From NCBI GenBank assembly GCA_964571855.1, contig CAZNDO010000007.1, forward strand, positions 62,001 through 126,000: a stretch of DNA of 64,000 nucleotides. Reading direction: 5' to 3'. The position numbers were made by a program, and so were the translations under genes. The stretch is from CAYYFX01 sp964571855 (GTDB taxonomy: Bacteria; ARS69). This document shows, in pieces, positions 57,899 through 64,000 of this stretch (positions are counted from its first letter, which is position 1; every line of letters starts with the position of its first letter). The notes under the pieces were generated by a model. It was not told the DNA's origin. It was given only the letters and a program-made list of their open reading frames with translations, and did no database searches.

Positions 57899-58968
57899 AC
57901 GTGCGCGGCTGGACGGTGCGCGAGCCCGGGCGGCCGATGGCCCTCGAGGAGCGCGACGAGATCCCCGGTCCCGGCGAGGCGCTCATCCGCGTGGCCGGGT
58001 GCGGGGTTTGCCACACCGATCTCGGGTTCTTCTACGATGGCGTTCCGACCCGCAAGCCGTTCCCGCTCACGCTCGGGCACGAGGTGAGCGGCACGGTGGT
58101 GGAGGCGGGGCCCGGGGCCGAGACGTGGATCGGCCGGGACGTGGTGGTTCCGGCGGTGATCCCGTGCGGCACGTGCGATGCCTGCGCCGCCGGGCAGGGC
58201 TCCATCTGCCCGCGCCAGATCTTCCCCGGCAACGACGTCCACGGCGGCTTCGCGTCGCACGTGCGCGTCCCCGCCGTCGGGCTCTGTCCCGTCCCCGATC
58301 TGCGCGACCGGAAGCGGAACCCGGCGGGGCTGGAGCTCCTGCATCTCTCCGTGATCGCCGATGCCGTCTCCACGCCGTACCAGGCCATCCGCCGCAGCGG
58401 GCTGGATGAGGGGGACCTGGCGGTGTTCGTCGGCGCCGGCGGCGTGGGCGGGTTCGGCATCCAGGTGGCGGCGGCGCTCGGTGCGAAGGTCGTGGCGATC
58501 GACGTGGACGCCGCGCGGCTGGAGCTCGTCGCGGAGCACGGGGCCCACGTGACCCTGCGGTCGGACACGATGCAGTTCAAGGAGCTCAAGGACGCCGTGA
58601 AGTCGTTCGCGAAGGAGCACCGCGTTCCCACGTGGCGGACGAGGATCTTCGAGTGCTCCGGCACGCCGGGCGGGCAGTCCACCGCGTTCGGTCTGCTCGG
58701 CCACGGCGGCCACCTCTCCGTGATCGGGTTCACGGGCGCGAAGGTGGAGCTCCGGCTGTCGAACCTGATGGCGCTGGACGCAACGGCCCGCGGGAACTGG
58801 GGCTGCCTTCCCGAGTACTACCCGGCCATCGTGGACCTCGTGCTGGCCGGCAAGGTCCGGCTGGAGCCGTTCGTCGAGGTCCGGGGACTTTCCGCGATCA
58901 ACGACACCTTCGAGGACATCCACGCGCGGCGCGCGCGCCGCCGCGTGATCCTCGTTCCCGAGCCCTGA
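57895..58968 (+). CDS. had: 6-hydroxycyclohex-1-ene-1-carbonyl-CoA dehydrogenase
   Basis: 357 residues, a zinc alcohol dehydrogenase. The catalytic zinc site GCGVCHTDLGFFYDG, LGHEVSGTVVEAG and the structural-zinc stretch IPCGTCDACAAGQGSICP are intact, as is the NAD loop FVGAGGVGGFGIQVAA. Had oxidises the alcohol formed after benzoyl-CoA ring reduction and hydration. Order had-oah-dch-bcrC-bcrB-bcrA in one strand supports the name. ATG 57895 overlaps the previous stop. Confidence 0.88.
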   Translation: MNVRGWTVREPGRPMALEERDEIPGPGEALIRVAGCGVCHTDLGFFYDGVPTRKPFPLTLGHEVSGTVVEAGPGAETWIGRDVVVPAVIPCGTCDACAAGQGSICPRQIFPGNDVHGGFASHVRVPAVGLCPVPDLRDRKRNPAGLELLHLSVIADAVSTPYQAIRRSGLDEGDLAVFVGAGGVGGFGIQVAAALGAKVVAIDVDAARLELVAEHGAHVTLRSDTMQFKELKDAVKSFAKEHRVPTWRTRIFECSGTPGGQSTAFGLLGHGGHLSVIGFTGAKVELRLSNLMALDATARGNWGCLPEYYPAIVDLVLAGKVRLEPFVEVRGLSAINDTFEDIHARRARRRVILVPEP

Positions 58969-58977
58969 GGAGGCACG

Positions 58978-60102
58978 ATGCCCTTCGCGTTCAAGGACCA
59001 CGACCTTTCGCCTCCCGGGGACGTGGAAGGCGTCCGGTACGAGCAGCGGCCTCTGCGCACGCCCGGCGGGATCCCGGCCGACGGGCTCCACAACGTGTGG
59101 ATCACCCTCGACAACCCGCGGCAGCTCAACTCCTACACGACCGGGATGATCAAGGGCGTGATCGCGGGCATGCGCCGCGCGTCCAACGACCGCGCCTGCG
59201 TGGCCGTGGTGTTCACGGGTTCGGGGGACAAGGCGTTCTGCACCGGCGGCAACACGAAGGAGTACGCGGAGTACTACGCGGGTCGTCCCGAGGAGTACCG
59301 CCAGTACATGCGGCTGTTCAACGACATGGTCACCGCCATCCTGCACTGCGACCGGCCGGTCCTGTGCCGCGTGAACGGCATGCGGATCGCGGGCGGCCAG
59401 GAGATCGGGATGGCGTGCGACTTCTCCATCGCGTCGGATCTCGCGCTCTTCGGCCAGGCCGGACCGCGGCACGGCTCGGCGCCGGACGGCGGCAGCACGG
59501 ACTTCCTGCCGCTGTTCGTCGGCATCGAGGCCGCCATGGAGAGCTGCACGCTGTGCAAGCCGTGGACGGCATACGAGGCGTTGCGCCTGGGGCTGATCAC
59601 CCGGGCGGTCCCGGTGTTGCGCGTGGACGGCGGGTTCGTGCCGAACCCGCTGGTCGTGATCGACCGCTGGATCGACGACCGCGGCCGCATCGTCTACGGG
59701 ACGCGCAAGGAGGGCGACGCGCTGGCCGCCGGCAAGGCGAGGCTCCAGGCCGGGACGGTGGACCTGACCGCGCTCGACGCGGTGATCGACGAGTTGACGT
59801 ACTCCCTCGCGATGACGATGCCGGGCTGCCTCGCGAAGACGATCGAGAGCCTGCGCAAGCACAAGCTGGAGCACTGGGACCGCAACCGCGAGTCGAACCG
59901 CGCGTGGCTGGGTCTCAACATGATGACCGAGGCCCGGGCCGGGTTCCGCGCGTTCAACGAGGGCGGGAGGGACTGCCGCGAGGCGGACTTCCTGCTGCTG
60001 CGCCGCCGCCTGGCCGAGGGGCGCACCTGGGACGACGAGCTCGTGGAGGAGGTCCTGGCCGGCGCGCACCGCGCCGCCGGGGCGGAAAGGGTGCGCAAGT
60101 GA
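58978..60102 (+). CDS. oah: 6-oxocyclohex-1-ene-1-carbonyl-CoA hydrolase
   Basis: 374 residues of the crotonase superfamily, with the longer N-terminal region typical of Oah. KAFCTGGNTKEYAEYYAGRP, VLCRVNGMRIAGGQEIGMAC and FGQAGPRHGSAPDGGSTDF are characteristic. Oah adds water and cleaves the ring, giving 3-hydroxypimelyl-CoA. ATG 58978 has gaggag upstream. The stop overlaps the dch start (GTGA). Confidence 0.9.
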   Translation: MPFAFKDHDLSPPGDVEGVRYEQRPLRTPGGIPADGLHNVWITLDNPRQLNSYTTGMIKGVIAGMRRASNDRACVAVVFTGSGDKAFCTGGNTKEYAEYYAGRPEEYRQYMRLFNDMVTAILHCDRPVLCRVNGMRIAGGQEIGMACDFSIASDLALFGQAGPRHGSAPDGGSTDFLPLFVGIEAAMESCTLCKPWTAYEALRLGLITRAVPVLRVDGGFVPNPLVVIDRWIDDRGRIVYGTRKEGDALAAGKARLQAGTVDLTALDAVIDELTYSLAMTMPGCLAKTIESLRKHKLEHWDRNRESNRAWLGLNMMTEARAGFRAFNEGGRDCREADFLLLRRRLAEGRTWDDELVEEVLAGAHRAAGAERVRK

Positions 60103-60884
60103 GCGCCGGCGTCGCGGCGGAAGGCGGTGTCCGGGTCGAAGCCCTCGAAGGGGGCGCCGTCCGGCGCCTCGTGCTGGCGACCCCGAAGGCGAACGTCCTG
60201 GACGCGGCCAAGATCGCCGCCCTCACCGCGGCGTTCGCGCAGGTGCGCGACGACCGTTCGGTCAAGGTCGTCGTCCTGGATGCGGACGGCGACCACTTCA
60301 GCTTCGGCGCGAGCGTGGAGGAGCACCTGCCGGGTGCGTTCGAGCGGATGATCCCGTCCTTCCACGCGATGTTCCGCGCCATGCTCGACTCCTCCGTGGT
60401 CATCCTCGCGGCGGTCCGCGGTCGGTGCCTCGGCGGCGCGCTGGAGCTGGTCTCGTTCGCGCATCGCGTGTTCGCCGCGCCGGACGCCCTGCTGGGCCAG
60501 CCGGAGATCGTTCTCGGCGTGTTCGCGCCGGTGGCCTCGGTGGTCCTTCCGGAGCGGCTCGGCCGCGCCCGGGCGGAGGATCTGTGCGTCTCCGGCCGGA
60601 TCGTCGGCGCGGAGGAGGCGGAGCGGCTCGGGCTCGTCGACGCGGTCGTGCCGGATCCGACCGCCGCGGCGCTGGAGTACGCGCGGGCGAACCACCTGCC
60701 GCGCTCCGCCGCGAGCCTGCGCCTGGCGGTGCGGGCGGCGCGGGTCGGCTGGACCGCGCGGTTCGGCGAGGCGCTGGACGCGGCCGAGCGGTTGTACGTG
60801 GACGAGCTGATGGCCACGCGGGACGCGGAAGAGGGCCTGCGAGCCTTCGTCGAGAAGCGCGCACCTTCCTGGAGGAACGAATGA
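60099..60884 (+). CDS. dch: cyclohexa-1,5-diene-1-carbonyl-CoA hydratase
   Basis: 261 residues, crotonase fold. HFSFGASVEEHLPGAFERM and AVRGRCLGGALELVSFAHRV match Dch. Dch hydrates the diene made by benzoyl-CoA reductase. The GTG start at 60099 overlaps the oah stop, and its stop overlaps the bcrC start (ATGA). Length and place both agree with the assignment. Confidence 0.88.
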   Translation: MSAGVAAEGGVRVEALEGGAVRRLVLATPKANVLDAAKIAALTAAFAQVRDDRSVKVVVLDADGDHFSFGASVEEHLPGAFERMIPSFHAMFRAMLDSSVVILAAVRGRCLGGALELVSFAHRVFAAPDALLGQPEIVLGVFAPVASVVLPERLGRARAEDLCVSGRIVGAEEAERLGLVDAVVPDPTAAALEYARANHLPRSAASLRLAVRAARVGWTARFGEALDAAERLYVDELMATRDAEEGLRAFVEKRAPSWRNE

Positions 60885-62059
60885 GCGCGGATGCGATCGA
60901 CGTCCTGGTCGCCGAGGCGGAGGAGCTGGTGCGCGACCTGCGCTTCGGCGCGGTGCGGCGCTGGAAGGGACGCACCGGCGGGCTCGCGGTCGGCTACATG
61001 CCGATCTACGTGCCGCGGGAGCTGCTGCACGCGCAGGGCGTCCTGCCCGTGGGGATCATGGGCGGCGGCGAGGACCTGGAGATCATCCGCGGGGACGCGT
61101 TCTACCAGTCGTACATCTGCCACATCCCGCGCAGCACGATCGAGCTGGGGCTGAACGGCGCGCTGGAATGCCTGGACGGCATGCTCTTCCCCGCGATCTG
61201 CGACGTGATCCGCAACCTCTCCGGCATCTGGAGGATGAAGTTCCCGGACAAGGTCATCCGGTACCTGGACGTGCCGCAGACGTTCGAGGCGTCCATCGGG
61301 GGACGCTTCTACCGGACCGAGCTGGAGGAGCTCTCGGCGGAGCTGGCCGCGCGCGGCGCGCGGCCGTACGACGCCGCGGCGCTGCGCGACTCGATCGCCG
61401 CGTACAACCGCAACCGCCGCCTGGTGCGCGACGTCTACGCGCTCCGGCGTGAGCAGCCCTGGAAGGTGCCCACCTCCGAGCTCTACGTCGTGCTCCGCGC
61501 CGGGATCGTGCTCCCGGTGGAGGAGTTCACGGAGCTGCTGGAGCGGTACCTCCGCCTCGTGCGCGCGGACGGGACGCGGCAGCCCAAGGACCAGGCCCGC
61601 GTGGTGGTGACCGGGTCCTTCTGCGAGCAGCCGCCGCTCGGGCTCATCAAGACGCTGGAGCGGTCCGGCTGCTACATCGTGGACGACGACTTCGTGCAGG
61701 TGCACCGCTGGATCGAGGGGGACATCGACGCCGCGGGCGACCCCCTGGACGCCCTCGTGACCGCGTTCCTGCGGCAGTCGATCGACAGCCCGACGCGGTA
61801 CATCGACGAGGACGAGAAGGGCGCGAGCCTCGTCGCCCGGGTCCGGGACAGCCGCGCCGAGGGGGTCCTCTTCTGCGCGGCGAGCTTCTGCGACCCGGCG
61901 CTGCTGGACCAGCCCATGGCGGTGGCCGCGGTGGAGAGGGCCGGCATCCCCTGGACCGCGTTCAAGTTCGCCGAGAACAGCGGGCAGTTCCAGGTGATCC
62001 GGGAGCAGGCCGGCACGTTCGCCGATTCCATCAAGCTCTGGAGCGGGGAGGTCGCATGA
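60881..62059 (+). CDS. bcrC: ATP-dependent benzoyl-CoA reductase, subunit C
   Basis: 392 residues of the HgdB/BcrB-BcrC family, which hold the active-site 4Fe-4S clusters. GYMPIYVPRELLHAQGVLPV at the start and VVTGSFCEQPPLGLIKTLE and FCAASFCDPALLDQ (candidate cluster cysteines) are conserved. It reduces the aromatic ring with electrons pumped by the BcrA/BcrD ATPase. ATG 60881 overlaps the dch stop. Confidence 0.9.
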   Translation: MSADAIDVLVAEAEELVRDLRFGAVRRWKGRTGGLAVGYMPIYVPRELLHAQGVLPVGIMGGGEDLEIIRGDAFYQSYICHIPRSTIELGLNGALECLDGMLFPAICDVIRNLSGIWRMKFPDKVIRYLDVPQTFEASIGGRFYRTELEELSAELAARGARPYDAAALRDSIAAYNRNRRLVRDVYALRREQPWKVPTSELYVVLRAGIVLPVEEFTELLERYLRLVRADGTRQPKDQARVVVTGSFCEQPPLGLIKTLERSGCYIVDDDFVQVHRWIEGDIDAAGDPLDALVTAFLRQSIDSPTRYIDEDEKGASLVARVRDSRAEGVLFCAASFCDPALLDQPMAVAAVERAGIPWTAFKFAENSGQFQVIREQAGTFADSIKLWSGEVA

Positions 62060-63366
62060 CGGAGCTTCCGCAGGCGGCGGGACGGAGGGAAGCCGCGCCG
62101 GCCCACAAGGACGACAGCCAGCTGCGGCAGAAGACCATGCTGGCGGAGCACTACACGCGGCTGGAGAACGCGCCGGAGACCGGCGAGAAGAACGTCTACA
62201 CGTTCGTTCCCGGCAACCTCACGGAGCTGGTCCGCAGCTTCGACCTGCTGCCGGTGCTGCCGGAGATCAACGCGCTGCAGAGCGCGATGCGCGGCAAGTC
62301 GCGCGACTACATCGCGCTCGCGGAGAAGGCCGGGCACTCGGAGGACGTCTGCACGTACGTGAAGTGCGACCTGGGCATGAAGCGCTCCGGGAACGTCGGC
62401 CCCACCGGCCAGCGGCTGCCGGATCCGGACCTCCTGCTGCTCTCCTACACGGGCTGCTTCACGTTCATGAAGTGGTTCGAGATCCTCCGGCAGGAGTACG
62501 GCTGCCCGGTGGCGATGCTGCACGTGCCGTACCAGGCGAACGGGCACGTCACGGAATCCATGCGCCGCTACGTCGTGGACCAGCTGCGGGAGAAGGTGAT
62601 CCCCGCGCTGGAGCGGGTGTCCGGGCGGCCCTACGACGAGGACCGGCTGAGGGAGATGCTGGCCCGGTCCGCGCGCGCGGAGGACGACCTGGTCTGGGTG
62701 CTGCAGTCCGCGAGGAACCGTCCTTCGCCGATCGACGCCTACTTCGGCGGCGTGTACTACATCGGCCCGATCTTCACGGCGTTCCGCGGCACGGAGGAGG
62801 CGGTGGGCTACTACCGCGCGCTGCGGGCGGAGGTCGCCGAGCGCATCGAGCAGCGGCTCGGTCCGGTGACCCCGGAAGGCGTGATGAAGGAGGAGCGCTT
62901 CCGGCTCGTGGTGGAGGGTCCGCCGAACTGGACCGACTTCCGCGCCTTCTGGAGGATGTTCGCCGACGAGGGGGCGGTGGTGGTGGCGTCCACCTACACG
63001 AAGGTGGGCGGCGTGTACGACTTCGGCTTCCGGCACGATCCGGACCGGCCGCTGGAGACGCTGGCCGACTACTGCATGGGCTGCTACACGAACCTGAACC
63101 TCCCGTCGCGCGTGGACATGCTCGTGCGCTACCTGGAGGAGTACGACGCGGACGGGCTGCTCGTGAACTCCATCAAGAGCTGCAACTCGTTCAGCGCGGG
63201 CCAGCTCATGATGCTGCGCGAGGTGGAGTCCCGCACGGGCCGGCCCGCCGGATTCGTGGAGAGCGACCTGGTGGATCCCCGCTACTTCTCCGCGTCCAAC
63301 ATCAAGAACCGGCTGGAATCCTACTTCCAGATGATCGAGCAGAAGCGCTCGGGGGTGCGCGCATGA
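62056..63366 (+). CDS. bcrB: ATP-dependent benzoyl-CoA reductase, subunit B
   Basis: 436 residues, paired with BcrC. It shows LLSYTGCFTFMKWFEIL, DYCMGCYTNLNLPSR and LVNSIKSCNSFSAGQLMM, which supply cluster cysteines. The N-terminal 30 residues are extra and charged. The ATG overlaps the bcrC stop, and its stop overlaps bcrA (ATGA). Confidence 0.9.
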   Translation: MTELPQAAGRREAAPAHKDDSQLRQKTMLAEHYTRLENAPETGEKNVYTFVPGNLTELVRSFDLLPVLPEINALQSAMRGKSRDYIALAEKAGHSEDVCTYVKCDLGMKRSGNVGPTGQRLPDPDLLLLSYTGCFTFMKWFEILRQEYGCPVAMLHVPYQANGHVTESMRRYVVDQLREKVIPALERVSGRPYDEDRLREMLARSARAEDDLVWVLQSARNRPSPIDAYFGGVYYIGPIFTAFRGTEEAVGYYRALRAEVAERIEQRLGPVTPEGVMKEERFRLVVEGPPNWTDFRAFWRMFADEGAVVVASTYTKVGGVYDFGFRHDPDRPLETLADYCMGCYTNLNLPSRVDMLVRYLEEYDADGLLVNSIKSCNSFSAGQLMMLREVESRTGRPAGFVESDLVDPRYFSASNIKNRLESYFQMIEQKRSGVRA

Positions 63367-64000
63367 AGTGCTGCGTGGGGATCGACCTCGGCTCCACCAC
63401 GACGAAGGCGGTCGTGCTGGACGAGGGCGGGGGCGTCCTGGGGCGCGGCATCACGAACAGCCGGAGCAACTACACCGTGGCCTGCGACGTGGCGGTGAGC
63501 GAGGCCATGATCGACACGAGGTTCGGCCTGGTCGAGTCCGGCCTGCGCGCGGCCGGCCTGGCCGCGGACCGCACCGAGGCGGTGCTGGAGGAGCTGGGAC
63601 GCCGGTTCCGCGAGCAGCAGTACCGGAGCCAGCTGGACGTCTTCGAGGAGAAGGTGCGCGCGCTCCCCGAGGTCCGCGGCTCGGCCAACGGGCTGGCCGG
63701 GCACGTGACCACCATCCTGGAGACGCTGCGGGCCGAGACCGCGGAGCTGTTCGGCGCGGGCACGGTCCGGCGCAGCGACTTCTTCCGCGACCTGCTGGCC
63801 AGCCGCTACCATCCGCTGGCCGAGGCGCTGGCCCGCGACGCCGGCGCGGACTTCAACCGGCTGCTCGGGCTGTTCGACAAGGCGATCCTGCAGGTGGAGA
63901 ACGTGCCGCCCGCATCGGCGGACTTCCCGGCCCACGTGCGCAACGCGGTCGCCACGGTACCGGGTATCGGGCCCGAAGTGGTGGAGGTCGCGCGCGAGGC
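63363..64000 (+). CDS. bcrA: benzoyl-CoA reductase ATPase subunit A, cut by the window end
   Basis: 212 residues are in view. The ASKHA-type phosphate loop VGIDLGSTTTKAVVLDEGG opens the protein, followed by RGITNSRSNYTVACD, typical of BcrA/BzdP rather than BcrD. It hydrolyses ATP to drive low-potential electrons onto BcrB/BcrC. The rest of the gene, and probably bcrD and a ferredoxin gene, lies beyond the window. Confidence 0.88.
   Translation, partial: MKCCVGIDLGSTTTKAVVLDEGGGVLGRGITNSRSNYTVACDVAVSEAMIDTRFGLVESGLRAAGLAADRTEAVLEELGRRFREQQYRSQLDVFEEKVRALPEVRGSANGLAGHVTTILETLRAETAELFGAGTVRRSDFFRDLLASRYHPLAEALARDAGADFNRLLGLFDKAILQVENVPPASADFPAHVRNAVATVPGIGPEVVEVARE

Overview
The window is a very GC-rich, gene-dense bacterial chromosome segment, with about 57 protein genes, mostly short gaps and many 4-base stop/start overlaps (ATGA, GTGA, TTGA). 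I see no rRNA, tRNA, CRISPR array, transposase or integrase. No gene names the lineage outright. A C-terminal FlgD-like secretion tail on a secreted peptidase, several lipoproteins, a Ser/Thr kinase with TPRs, and menaquinone made by the futalosine route fit an uncultured lineage of the FCB group or a neighbour (for example Eisenbacteria or Gemmatimonadota). That placement is inference. The metabolism encoded points to an anaerobe or facultative anaerobe.

Layout. 1-9.6 kb: an anaerobic purine/nitrogen-heterocycle catabolic island like the E. coli ygeW-ygeY-ssnA-xdhD locus. It holds a broken YgeW-type carbamoyltransferase, a YgeY-type hydrolase, two PLP-dependent lyases, an SsnA-type amidohydrolase and an XdhD-type molybdenum hydroxylase. 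9.7-15.9 kb: TSUP and DedA membrane proteins, two related metal-binding lipoproteins, Ogt and an Ada-AlkA fusion for alkylation repair, a glycosyltransferase, and a 158-bp element bounded by perfect 18-bp inverted repeats. 15.9-21 kb: a membrane phosphodiesterase, a YeiH-like exporter, a DUF4197 lipoprotein and a flippase. 21-28.3 kb: a MerR-like regulator coupled to an A-type Fe-S carrier, MoeB-rhodanese, a kinase-TPR protein, an SPFH protein with a ribbon-helix-helix partner, a lipoprotein and peptide deformylase.

28.3-39.6 kb: a minus-strand run with two more alkaline-phosphatase-superfamily membrane proteins, a protein of unknown function, an M42 aminopeptidase, SppA, a cysteine-less redoxin and an ABC-2 exporter. 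39.7-48.4 kb: the futalosine menaquinone genes, namely a UbiA-type prenyltransferase, UbiX- and UbiD-type decarboxylase partners, and MqnE, MqnA and MqnC in an overlapping run. Other small genes lie among them. 48.4-55.7 kb: DUF423, a phosphopantetheinyl transferase, an intracellular papain-like cysteine peptidase, an epimerase/GMC-oxidoreductase pair, and an M28 peptidase with a beta-propeller inserted in its fold. 55.9-64 kb: a tightly coupled operon for benzoyl-CoA dearomatisation and ring opening (had, oah, dch, bcrC, bcrB, bcrA) headed by a zinc-ribbon/TPR protein and an isopropylmalate-synthase-like enzyme. It runs off the window end.

The most striking points are the rearranged ygeW-like gene at the window start, the purine island with paired PLP enzymes, the LeuA-like enzyme inside the benzoyl-CoA operon, the inverted-repeat element at 15.2 kb, and a sulfatase-like protein that has lost its first metal-binding Asp.
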